This document shows positions 1-7,446 of a stretch of 64,000 bases of DNA, one piece after another; the stretch's first letter is position 1, and each line of letters starts with the position of its first letter. Source of the stretch: JALYXV01 sp963733505. Its GTDB lineage: Bacteria; Actinomycetota; Acidimicrobiia; Acidimicrobiales; Palsa-688. The notes beneath the pieces were generated by a model. It searched no databases. It was given only the letters and a program-made list of their open reading frames with translations, and was not told the origin of the DNA. The stretch spans positions 203,896 to 267,895 of the forward strand of contig CAVTDW010000025.1 in NCBI GenBank assembly GCA_963733505.1, written 5' to 3'. The position numbers were made by a program, and so were the translations under genes.

Positions 1-287
1 TTCTCGAGGGTGGTGTCCTCGAAAGAATCGCCATAGTTCTTCTCGACGAGCGGCTCGGCCTCGTTCGGCGTCAGCTCAGGGACGATCCGCCAGTCATCGC
101 TTTCCCTCGCCAGGTGCTCGTCGGAGTGCTGGACCCACACGACGGGGACTCGTTCGCGTCGCGCCTTGTCAACGAGGGTGCCGACGTTGGCCACGACTGC
201 GTCACGCTGGTGAGCCCCCGCCACGACGCCGTTTTGGACGTCGACGACCAGGAGTGCGGTGTTGGGCCGGTTCTCGAGTGTGGTCAT
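1..287 (-). CDS. Isochorismatase-family cysteine hydrolase (C-terminus beyond window edge)
   Basis: The reading frame starts at the ATG at 287 and runs off the left edge, leaving about 95 residues. It shows the family core: a hydrophobic beta-strand ending in the catalytic Asp (ALLVVDVQNG, Asp16), a WVQHSDEH strand, and the VEKNYGDSF segment, which supplies the catalytic Lys (about residue 83). The third residue of the Asp-Lys-Cys triad, the Cys, would lie outside the window. Family members hydrolyse small amides or vinyl ethers such as isochorismate, nicotinamide or ureidoacrylate; the substrate cannot be told from this part. Confidence 0.85.
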   Translation of the reverse strand, partial: MTTLENRPNTALLVVDVQNGVVAGAHQRDAVVANVGTLVDKARRERVPVVWVQHSDEHLARESDDWRIVPELTPNEAEPLVEKNYGDSFEDTTLE

Positions 288-398
288 GGCGTCTTCTTAC
301 CCACCCCAGGGTCCCACTCCCTCCGACCCACCCCCGGCGTACGTCGTACGACCAATGTCCAGTAGTAGCAGGCGGGTGATCGGCGGAGGATGAGTCAC

Positions 399-437
399 AT
401 GAACACCGCCAGAGCGCAACGCCCCGGACCGCCATGA
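399..437 (+). CDS. Possible 12-residue leader peptide
   Basis: A short reading frame (MNTARAQRPGPP, then stop) sits behind a strong GGAGG at 385-389 with 9-nt spacing. It lies about 110 bp upstream of the membrane protein at 546, and a 16-bp palindrome lies between them. The ribosome site is good, but a frame this short can arise by chance. It could be a translated leader for the downstream gene. No function can be assigned. Confidence 0.2.
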   Translation: MNTARAQRPGPP

Positions 438-481
438 CGGCGGATATCGCGTTCGGTCACGCGTAGCGCTCAGGTCATCGA

Positions 482-497
482 CGCTCCCGCGGGAGCG
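482..497. repeat. 16-bp perfect palindrome
   Basis: The sequence CGCTCCCG-CGGGAGCG is self-complementary over 16 bp. It lies about 50 bp upstream of the membrane-protein start at 546 and could be an operator or a short hairpin in its leader. There is no T-run after it, so a factor-independent terminator is unlikely. Confidence 0.35.
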
Positions 498-545
498 CCT
501 TCTACACCGGTCAACCAACCACCCACCGAGAGGAAACACGTCCCA

Positions 546-1025
546 ATGTCGACTGCTGTCTTTGATTCCAGCCCCCGGATCCATCGTCCCTCCCGCGCCG
601 GCGTCGGCCGCCTCGGCGCCGCCCTCGTACCTCGCCTCACCGCCGCCGCCCTGTGTCTCGCCGTGGCCATCATTCACATCAAGGATCAAGGGGGCTTCCC
701 GGGCCACAAAGATCCGACCTACATCGGAGTCGGGTACTTCGTCTTGGAGTTCGCGGCCATCGCGGCCGCGGTCCTGCTCCTGAGTAAGGCCGCCCGGAAG
801 GGATGGTTCCTGTCACTCGGGGTCGCCCTCGGCCCGCTGGTCGGCTTCGTCCTGACGCGAGGTCCCGGCCTGCCGATGGCGGTCGACGACCGGGGCAACT
901 GGACTGAGACGCTCGGGTTGATCAGCCTGGTCGTCGAGGGCGTGCTCCTGCTCCTGATCCTGGCGGTCGCCGCCCGCCGTCGAGGCGCCCTCACGATCCG
1001 GAACGCGTCGCGTGGCGTGAGTTGA
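546..1025 (+). CDS. Small integral membrane protein, unknown function
   Basis: The product has 159 residues and about four hydrophobic helices (roughly residues 30-50, 60-80, 88-106 and 124-143), with a basic N-terminus and a basic C-terminus (AARRRGALTIRNASR). I recognise no family. It stands alone on the plus strand, with an ABC exporter pair convergent downstream. AGAGGAA about 12 nt upstream is a weak ribosome site. Confidence 0.6.
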   Translation: MSTAVFDSSPRIHRPSRAGVGRLGAALVPRLTAAALCLAVAIIHIKDQGGFPGHKDPTYIGVGYFVLEFAAIAAAVLLLSKAARKGWFLSLGVALGPLVGFVLTRGPGLPMAVDDRGNWTETLGLISLVVEGVLLLLILAVAARRRGALTIRNASRGVS

Positions 1026-1036
1026 CGGCGCCGCCG

Positions 1037-1852
1037 TCAGGCGTCGCGGCGTTTGAGGACGACCGCGCCGCCGGCAACGGCCGCCACGGCGTACAGCGCG
1101 AACACGCCGATGCCTGACCACGGCGACAGCAGGCTCGTCTCGCGAACAGTGGTCATGACCTGCGACCCGGCCAGCAACGGAAGGAACCGGTACACGTCGG
1201 CGTACAGCGAGGGTGGCAAAGCACTGACGATGGGCGGCAAGAGGAACATCACCCCGAACAGGGTGGCGATGGCCCCGGCAGTGTTGCGCACCAGGAATCC
1301 CAGTCCGACACCGAGCAAGGCAATAACCGTGAGATACAGGGCGGCGCCCAGGATCGCCCGGGCGGCGCCGGGAGTCGCCAGGCCGATATGGATGCCGGCC
1401 CCGGCGAAGAACGCGGCGCCGGCTTCGAAGGCAATGAGGCTTGCCACGCCCATGCTCACGAACACCACCACCGCGAAAACCAGCGCCTTGGCCCACAGGA
1501 CGGGCAACCGGCGCGGTACGGCAGACAGCGTGGCGCGGATCATGCCGGTGCTGTACTCACCAGTGACCATGAGCACGCCGAGGACCCCGATCGCGAGCTG
1601 GGCGAGGTAGACGCCTCGAAGGGTGACCGCGGTGGGGTCGAAGCTCGGGCCGGGAAAGAATCCTCCGTGGGCCCTGATGTCGTTGGCCCGCAGGGCACTG
1701 ATCAAGGTGCCCAGCCCGACGGTACAGATGACGGCGGCGAGCAGGGAGAACAGTGTCGAGCGCAGTGAGCGCAGCTTGAGCCATTCCGACACGATCACCC
1801 GCTTCTGGGTAACCGTCGGCAGCGCCGTCGAGTGCAAGGTCGTGGTGGTCAT
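1037..1852 (-). CDS. ABC-2 type transporter permease
   Basis: The 271-residue protein has about six membrane helices in the ABC-2 arrangement: one helix after a cytoplasmic start (TLFSLLAAVICTVGLGTLISA), a long extracytoplasmic loop, then paired helices, the last at the C-terminus. A conserved TGEYSTGMIRATLSAVP stretch (about residues 97-113) is typical of drug- or lipid-export permeases of this class. Its start overlaps the stop of the ATPase gene by 4 nt (1849-1852), so the pair is translationally coupled and probably forms one exporter. The cargo is unknown. Confidence 0.85.
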   Translation of the reverse strand: MTTTTLHSTALPTVTQKRVIVSEWLKLRSLRSTLFSLLAAVICTVGLGTLISALRANDIRAHGGFFPGPSFDPTAVTLRGVYLAQLAIGVLGVLMVTGEYSTGMIRATLSAVPRRLPVLWAKALVFAVVVFVSMGVASLIAFEAGAAFFAGAGIHIGLATPGAARAILGAALYLTVIALLGVGLGFLVRNTAGAIATLFGVMFLLPPIVSALPPSLYADVYRFLPLLAGSQVMTTVRETSLLSPWSGIGVFALYAVAAVAGGAVVLKRRDA

Positions 1853-2796
1853 CGCAGGGCCCCTCCCGCACCGACCGACTCGCCAAGATGCTCGATGGGG
1901 CTGGCGAACTCCACGGTGTCTCGTGTGATGTTCATGAACGCCTCCTCGAGTGAGGCCTGCAGCGGCATCAGCTCGATGAGGGGAATTCCGACTCGAGCCG
2001 CCACCAGACCGATCTCCGAACTGTCGAGGCCGGTCACCTCGAGCGTGTCGGGGTCGGGCGAAGTCACGCCGACACCGTCACCTGCCAGCAGTCGGCGAAG
2101 CCGCTCTGCTTCAGTGGTGCGCACCCTGACCCGATTGTGAGAGGCCATGCGGGTGAGCTCGTCGACGCCCACATCGGCGATCAGCTGGCCGCGACCGATC
2201 ACGATCAGGTGCGATGCCGTGAGGGCCATCTCGCTCATCAGATGGGACGAGACGAAGATGGTGCGCCCTTCGGCTGCCAAGGCCTTGAGCAGATTGCGGA
2301 TCCACACGATGCCCTCCGGGTCAAGGCCGTTGACCGGCTCGTCGAGGATCAGCGTTCCTGGGTCGCCGAGCAACGCCGACGCGATGCCGAGGCGCTGCCC
2401 CATGCCCAACGAGAATCCGCCCGACCGCTTACGGGCCACGTCGGTCAATCCGACCAGGTCGATGACCTCCTCGACCCGCCGGCGGGGGATGCCCGTGGTC
2501 GCCGCCAGGGCCAGCAGGTGGTTGCGGGCGGAGCGCCCACCATGGATCGCCTTGGCCTCGAGCAGTGCTCCCACCTCGCGCATGGGTGCGGGTTGGTCGG
2601 CGTAGCGCCGCCCGTTGATTGTCGCCGTCCCACGGGTCGGGTTGTCGAGACCCATCAGCATCCGCATCGTCGTCGACTTCCCCGACCCGTTCGGCCCGAG
2701 GAATCCGGTCACGATGCCGGGTCGCACGGTGAAGGTGAGGTCGTCGACGGCCAGTTTCTCGCCGTACCGTTTGGTCAGCCCGCGGGCCTCGATCAT
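1849..2796 (-). CDS. ABC transporter ATP-binding protein (ABC-2 exporter type)
   Basis: The 315-residue protein has a Walker A (GPNGSGKST), a SLGMGQRLGIA signature region, a Walker B (LILDEPVNGLDP) and an SSHLMSE switch. The C-terminal 90 residues resemble the extension seen in multidrug or bacteriocin-type export ATPases. The ATG at 2796 is chosen over an in-frame ATG at 2829 because a perfect GGAGG lies 7 nt before it. It probably energises the permease encoded next to it. Confidence 0.9.
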   Translation of the reverse strand: MIEARGLTKRYGEKLAVDDLTFTVRPGIVTGFLGPNGSGKSTTMRMLMGLDNPTRGTATINGRRYADQPAPMREVGALLEAKAIHGGRSARNHLLALAATTGIPRRRVEEVIDLVGLTDVARKRSGGFSLGMGQRLGIASALLGDPGTLILDEPVNGLDPEGIVWIRNLLKALAAEGRTIFVSSHLMSEMALTASHLIVIGRGQLIADVGVDELTRMASHNRVRVRTTEAERLRRLLAGDGVGVTSPDPDTLEVTGLDSSEIGLVAARVGIPLIELMPLQASLEEAFMNITRDTVEFASPIEHLGESVGAGGALR

Positions 2797-2992
2797 GGCG
2801 TTGCCTCCGAATGGTGTCGAAGCGACCATAAACCGACACCCCCGCGGCAGTCGTCGCCCACGAGATGGATCTTGCGGGCTGCCGTCTCCCCCGTGGGGTG
2901 TAGGTCAAGCAGGCCCATATGGCCGGCCGTCGCCTCCTCGGTGGGTGCTGATGTAGCAGAGTGGGTGACCGAGGAAAGTTAGGAGGCCTGCG

Positions 2993-3478
2993 ATGCGCCT
3001 GGTTGTCCGCCCCTTCGTCGTCGTCATGGTGATCGTGGTCGCCTTACTGGCTGGAGGGTCGGCCGCCGCCGGCGCCAACGAGAGGATCCGGCCGAACGAG
3101 CACTTCATTGGCTTGGTCAACGGGAGCAATGTGCAGGCGGTGGTGTACACGGTGTGCCCGGGTCCCATCTGGCCGGGACGCACTGGTCCCGTTGTCGGTG
3201 GCCAGAACCTGGCAGTCGCACGAATCGGCGCCGGGCACGGCTTCACGGGCCTGTTCAGCCAGGTCTACGCCTGGTTCGTCCAGGACTCCTCAGGGAGCGC
3301 CCCGGATCAGGTGAAGTTGGCAAAATACGGTACCCAACGGCAAGTCCCCTCCAGCGTCCGGGTGCCGTGCGACGGAACCGGACGAGTGGAGTTCAGTTCC
3401 TGCCCGTATCTGGCTCCGTGCGCGTTCGGTTGGGTTCCCAACTTCGTCGGCGTGCGCTTCGTCAATCTGGCGGATTGA
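2993..3478 (+). CDS. Secreted small protein, unknown function
   Basis: The protein has 161 residues with a classical signal peptide: basic start MRLVVR, hydrophobic core, and likely cleavage after the Ala-rich GGSAAAGA near residue 27. The mature part has four Cys (about residues 55, 125, 137, 143), suggesting two disulphides, and ends FVGVRFVNLAD. AGGAGG lies 6 nt before the ATG. I recognise no family; the fold is probably a small beta-sandwich. Confidence 0.7.
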   Translation: MRLVVRPFVVVMVIVVALLAGGSAAAGANERIRPNEHFIGLVNGSNVQAVVYTVCPGPIWPGRTGPVVGGQNLAVARIGAGHGFTGLFSQVYAWFVQDSSGSAPDQVKLAKYGTQRQVPSSVRVPCDGTGRVEFSSCPYLAPCAFGWVPNFVGVRFVNLAD

Positions 3479-3509
3479 CGATCCGGCTCGGACCGCGCGA
3501 CTCGCACGA

Positions 3510-3998
3510 GTGCGCCAGCCCCTTCCACCAGTTGACCCGGAACTGATCCAAGCGTTCTGGCAACGGTGCTGCGCCGCCGGCGCTGCCGCCTCGGGTTCCT
3601 CGCCGCCGCCGGTCGTGAGCGCCTTCGGGGATCATGTGGACCTGGCCGACGAACTCATCGACTTGGTCCTCAACGGCACGAAGCGGGCGACGGCGGGTGC
3701 GGTGGCTGAATACGACCACGACGGTGAGTCCTTCCCGGCGATCGGATCGCGCTGGATCGCCACGGACGGGGCCAGTTGCCCACGGGCCGTGCTGCGCACC
3801 ACGGACCTGCGCATCGGGCCACTGTCGTCAGTGGATGACTCGTTCGCGTGGGATGAGGGAGAAGGCGACCGGACCCGTACGAGTTGGCTCGAGGGGCATG
3901 CCAGCTTTTTCAGTCGCTACTTGCCGACGATCGGCGTCGAGTTCCATCCCGACATCGAAGTGGTCTTCGAGCGCTTCGTCGTCGACTACCAGGAGTAA
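3510..3998 (+). CDS. ASCH-domain protein
   Basis: The 162-residue protein starts at a GTG. It carries the ASCH/YhfF-like core: FGDHVDLADELIDLVLNGTKRATAG near residues 39-63, with the Lys-Arg-Ala-Thr turn typical of the family, then a strand-rich half containing WDEGEGDRTRTSWLEGH and a C-terminal FERFVVDY strand. ASCH domains are PUA-like folds thought to bind RNA or modified nucleosides, and some have amidohydrolase activity. The physiological substrate is not evident from its neighbours. Confidence 0.85.
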   Translation: MRQPLPPVDPELIQAFWQRCCAAGAAASGSSPPPVVSAFGDHVDLADELIDLVLNGTKRATAGAVAEYDHDGESFPAIGSRWIATDGASCPRAVLRTTDLRIGPLSSVDDSFAWDEGEGDRTRTSWLEGHASFFSRYLPTIGVEFHPDIEVVFERFVVDYQE

Positions 3999-4112
3999 CC
4001 ACGTGGTTGTCGGAGCGCTACTGGCCCGTCGGCGGGTCGACGAAGTCCCCGAAGGGGTGTACCGCACCGAGGTGTCGCTCGACCACCCCGGCTTGTACCG
4101 CCGGTGCGACCG

Positions 4113-5102
4113 CTAGGACGGCGTGGCGGATTCGAGGGTGTCGGTACGGTCGGTGCTCACCGCGAGGCCGAGGGCACTTCCGACGACATGGGTGCGGGTC
4201 ACGACGGGAACGCGCAACGTCGGCGCGTAGTAGTCGGTCTCGGTCAGGGTCATGGTGAGGGGACTGCCGGCGTAGGTTCCCTTCAGGACGAACGTGTTGA
4301 CCACGATCGAGGTGGCGATCGCGTGGCCATCCAGTGACACCGTGGCCGTCCCCTGCACCCGCCCGGTCACCTGGTAGGAGCTCACGGGGCCACTGCAGGT
4401 GGCTTGCGCCGAGAATGTCGCGCCTGGCGTGGTCGGCCACAGAGGCCACGGAACCGGAGCCGTGAAGGTACAGGTCGCGGGGGCGCCGCCAACCTGGCCG
4501 CCTGGTGAGACGAGATACGAGCCGGTCGCGTTGAAGAGCATCACCGAAGCCGACGCGGGCACGGTCCCACCGACCTTTCGGGTCCAGACCTGTGTGCCCG
4601 ATGCCGAGACCGGCGCCACGACGAGCGTGCCTTCGCCAGGCGTGCCGGCCAGCGAGCCGGCCTGGCGGTACCGGTAGGTCCCCGGTGCGGCGGCGGCCGG
4701 ACCAACAGGAGCGGTCGGTTGCTTGGCGGGTGACTGGGTGCTGGGCGGAGTCGTCGTCGGGCGTCGGCCGGCCACCGTCGGGGCCGGTGCGGAGGCCGCG
4801 GCTGCGTTCTTAGCGGTCGCGGTGGACGCGGTGGACGCGGTGGCGCCGGCCGCGCCGCTGGCGCCAGCGGCGCCACCTGCGACTCCGGCCCCACCCGCGC
4901 CACCGGGTGGCGCCGGCGAGAGGTTGCCTGCACCCGTGGGTGAGCCCGAACCGGAACCGGAAGCGGAATCCGAAATTGCCAACGGCCTACCGGATCCGCG
5001 GTCATGGCTCAGCATCATCGTCATCGCGCCGCCCGCCACGAGGGCAACGGTGACGCCGATGGCGGCGACAGGAGCCCAGGGGAATGATCGTTGGTAGCTC
5101 AT
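4113..5102 (-). CDS. Membrane-anchored Ala/Gly/Pro-rich protein with extracytoplasmic domain
   Basis: The product has 329 residues. One membrane helix (about residues 10-31) is followed by a low-complexity Ser/Gly/Ala/Thr/Pro linker to about residue 140 and a beta-rich C-terminal domain (about 145-329) containing QVWTRKVGGT, CTFTAPVPWP and TLTETDYYAP. The linker suggests a surface or periplasm-like domain held off the membrane. The ATG at 5102 overlaps the TGA of the M48 protease gene (ATGA), so it is the last gene of the micropeptide-protease operon. I recognise no family. Confidence 0.75.
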   Translation of the reverse strand: MSYQRSFPWAPVAAIGVTVALVAGGAMTMMLSHDRGSGRPLAISDSASGSGSGSPTGAGNLSPAPPGGAGGAGVAGGAAGASGAAGATASTASTATAKNAAAASAPAPTVAGRRPTTTPPSTQSPAKQPTAPVGPAAAAPGTYRYRQAGSLAGTPGEGTLVVAPVSASGTQVWTRKVGGTVPASASVMLFNATGSYLVSPGGQVGGAPATCTFTAPVPWPLWPTTPGATFSAQATCSGPVSSYQVTGRVQGTATVSLDGHAIATSIVVNTFVLKGTYAGSPLTMTLTETDYYAPTLRVPVVTRTHVVGSALGLAVSTDRTDTLESATPS

Positions 5103-6265
5103 GGCTGGAGCGTCCTTCCGGCGTAGGTGGCGGGCACCAACTGCTGGCACGCCAGGATTCGTTCGTCGATGGGGGGATGGCCGGCGACGGCATGGCGCCA
5201 CCACGGCAGCTGCCTCGGCGCCCCGCCGTCTCGCGCCGCTCGATCGAGCATGCGGGTGAAGGCCTCGGGCGCCCCGAGCACCCGCAGCGCGAATCGGTCG
5301 GCCGCCAGTTCCTGGGCCCGGTCGTAGCGAGCCAGCAACAGGCGGGCGGGGAGCACCAGCGCCGCCGTGAGCGCCAAGAGGAGGGGATAGGAGCGGGGAT
5401 CGCCGGGATGGGCGACGCCTGCGATGTCCAAGAGGGGTCGGTACGAGAGGATGACCGCAGCCAGGGCGAAGGTGACCAGTTGGGCCCCGATGGTGATCGG
5501 AAGTCGCCGGGCGCTGTGCCCCAGGCGCCAGTGGCCGATCTCGTGGGCTACGACCTGGTCGATCAGTTCCGGCGGCCAGGCGGCAACACCAGGTTCGAGC
5601 ACGACTCGCCGGGTGGGGCCGAGGCCGACGACGTAGGCATTGCAGCGTGGTCCCTTGGTGGTCGTCTTGCCCGCGATCAAGACGCCGCCCCCGAGATCGA
5701 CGCCGGCCTGTGCGCCGATGATGCGAACTCGCTGGGCGAGGGGGAGGGGGGCAGCAAGGAGCGGGCCCGCCTGCGCCCGAACGACGAGCGGCATGGCCGC
5801 TTGGCCGGCGACGGTCACCGCCGCGAACAACAGCCAGGCCCACAGCCACCACGCCGACGAGGCGCGGATCAAGGCATACAGCGGGAGCGTCAGGGCGGCA
5901 CCAATGGCGATGGTGCCGACCAAGGTCACCGACTGTTGGACGACCCACTTCGGCACCGAAACGCTTCGGCGGGCGAACGTGAACGGTGCCTGGGCCAAGA
6001 CCCGGGCACCGTTCACCAACGCGATGACGCCGACCAAAGCAGCTCCCCAACCTCGGAGCCCCGTTTCGTGAAGGAAACGATCGGGGAGCCGAGCCAGCAT
6101 GCAGGCCAGAACCATGACAGTGGCGGCGATCGACGCCCGAGTATCGGGGCTCGATTCCACCGGAAGGCGCTCAGGTGAGCCACCTTTGTCGTGAACTTCC
6201 CGGAGGGCGGGAGCGTGCAGCTGCTGGAAAGCGGGGTCGCTGACTTTGGTCGGCGTAGTGGACAC
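5099..6265 (-). CDS. M48-family membrane zinc metallopeptidase
   Basis: The 388-residue protein starts at GTG 6265. Several membrane helices lie in its first 165 residues. The zinc and catalytic motif HEIGH is at 241-245, the third zinc ligand is the Glu of RAQELAADRFA (about 319), and a conserved HAVAGHPPIDERI lies near 359-371, as in Ste24/HtpX-type M48 peptidases. Hydrophobic segments also follow HEIGH (about 258-274 and 293-312). Members cleave membrane or misfolded proteins or peptides at the membrane. It starts 18 nt after the stop of a 31-residue hydrophobic peptide gene and overlaps the next gene by 4 nt, so the three are probably co-transcribed. Confidence 0.9.
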   Translation of the reverse strand: MSTTPTKVSDPAFQQLHAPALREVHDKGGSPERLPVESSPDTRASIAATVMVLACMLARLPDRFLHETGLRGWGAALVGVIALVNGARVLAQAPFTFARRSVSVPKWVVQQSVTLVGTIAIGAALTLPLYALIRASSAWWLWAWLLFAAVTVAGQAAMPLVVRAQAGPLLAAPLPLAQRVRIIGAQAGVDLGGGVLIAGKTTTKGPRCNAYVVGLGPTRRVVLEPGVAAWPPELIDQVVAHEIGHWRLGHSARRLPITIGAQLVTFALAAVILSYRPLLDIAGVAHPGDPRSYPLLLALTAALVLPARLLLARYDRAQELAADRFALRVLGAPEAFTRMLDRAARDGGAPRQLPWWRHAVAGHPPIDERILACQQLVPATYAGRTLQP

Positions 6266-6283
6266 TTCTCGATCGGATCTTGG

Positions 6284-6379
6284 CTAGGCCAGGATGGCGG
6301 CGAGGATCGGGCCGACGACGGGAATGGCCGAGAGCAGAGCAGCCAGAAGGGGACCGACGACCGGAATGAGCTTGCGCAT
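6284..6379 (-). CDS. 31-residue hydrophobic micropeptide with internal repeat
   Basis: A short frame starts at ATG 6379 behind a perfect GGAGG with 8-nt spacing. It encodes MRKL followed by two near-identical blocks, IPVVGPLLAALLS (5-17) and IPVVGPILAAILA (19-31). The only charges are Arg2 and Lys3. The two blocks differ mostly at synonymous third positions (CCG/CCC, GGT/GGC, GCT/GCC), which argues that the peptide sequence is conserved. An in-frame ATG further upstream overlaps the ribosome site and is not preferred. The gene lies 18 nt ahead of the M48 protease. It could be a membrane-active peptide, a small regulatory membrane protein or a substrate of that protease; no homologue is recognised. 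Confidence 0.7.
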   Translation of the reverse strand: MRKLIPVVGPLLAALLSAIPVVGPILAAILA

Positions 6380-6528
6380 TTCATTAACCTCCATGTAGTG
6401 GTGGGTGTCCTCTGATCGAGGAACGTTGGCCGGTCGTTGTGTCTGGCCAGCCGCAGAGGGTGGATCGGAGGCGTTCGGTCGCCACTTGAGGCGAGCCGTT
6501 GGGCATTCGTTGATTTTCCGTTGTTGGC

Positions 6529-6559
6529 GAAATACGGCGCGTTTCGACCGCGGAAATAC
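6529..6559. promoter_or_regulatory. Direct repeat GAAATAC x2 upstream of response regulator
   Basis: GAAATAC occurs at 6529-6535 and 6553-6559, 24 bp apart, each in a CG-rich flank (GGCGAAATACGGCG and GCGGAAATACCGCC). It is 55-85 bp upstream of the OmpR-family regulator start. Such regulators bind tandem direct repeats, so this may be an autoregulatory site or control the divergent micropeptide operon. No binding evidence exists. Confidence 0.3.
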
Positions 6560-6613
6560 CGCCTATTCCGGGCGTCGCCTTGGGCGCAGGCGGGGAGCGT
6601 TACCCTCGCCATT

Positions 6614-7321
6614 GTGGGAACCACCTCTCAGCGCGACGGGCCGGCCCGCATTCTCGTGGTGGACGATGACGAGTCGACCCGGAAGCTGCTGCGGCGACTG
6701 CTGTCGATGGAGGGCTACCTCATCGACGAGGCGCCCGACGGACCATCGGCCATCGAGCATCTGTCGAATGTGCCGGCCGATCTACTCCTGGTCGACGTGA
6801 TGATGCCCGGTCAGGACGGCCTCGACCTGCTGGCCCAACTGAGGCAGACGAGTGACGTACCCGTCATCTTGTTGACCGCCAAGGCCGACGAGGGTGACCG
6901 GGTGCTGGGCTTGCGTTCCGGTGCCGACGACTACGTCGTCAAGCCGTTTTTCACCGCCGAGCTGGCCGCCCGGATCGACGCCGTGCTCCGACGAGCGGAT
7001 CACCGCCGTCCGGCGGCCTCGAAGCTCGCCTTCGACGGACTCGAAATCGATCCATCCGGCCGCCAGGTGACGGTTCGGGGTTCGGCGGTCGAACTTCCAC
7101 CAAGGGAATTCGAGTTGCTCGTGTTCCTGGCATCGTCGCCCGGTCAGGTCTTCTCCCGCGAGCAGCTCCTGGCCGAGGTGTGGCGGTCGTCGGGCGAGCT
7201 GCAAGATCCGGGGACGGTGACCGAGCACGCCCGCAGGCTGCGCCAGCACATCGAAGACGACGCCGATCGCCCGCGTTGGATCAAGACCGTCCGCGGGATC
7301 GGCTACCGCTTCCAGCCGTAG
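6614..7321 (+). CDS. OmpR/PhoB-family response regulator
   Basis: The 235-residue protein starts at GTG 6614; the frame is open further upstream but that part has no domain character. The receiver domain has the acidic pair in ILVVDDDES, the phospho-acceptor Asp in LLLVDVMMPGQDG, the conserved Thr in VILLTAKAD and Lys in VVKPF. The C-terminal winged helix has LPPREFELLVFLASSPGQVFSR and ends in the typical VRGIGYRFQP. It activates or represses transcription when phosphorylated. No sensor kinase is adjacent, so it is an orphan. It diverges from the micropeptide-M48 operon, a plausible target. Confidence 0.92.
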   Translation: MGTTSQRDGPARILVVDDDESTRKLLRRLLSMEGYLIDEAPDGPSAIEHLSNVPADLLLVDVMMPGQDGLDLLAQLRQTSDVPVILLTAKADEGDRVLGLRSGADDYVVKPFFTAELAARIDAVLRRADHRRPAASKLAFDGLEIDPSGRQVTVRGSAVELPPREFELLVFLASSPGQVFSREQLLAEVWRSSGELQDPGTVTEHARRLRQHIEDDADRPRWIKTVRGIGYRFQP

Positions 7322-7446
7322 CCCCGCTCGGTTCTCGGGAGCGAACCTGTTGTCTGGACGACAGCTTCTCTCCGCGGAACCTACTCGTGCCGTCTCCCCA
7401 GTTGCGTGTGGGCCCCGGCCGCCCCGCCCGCAGCCGCGAGCCCGAC

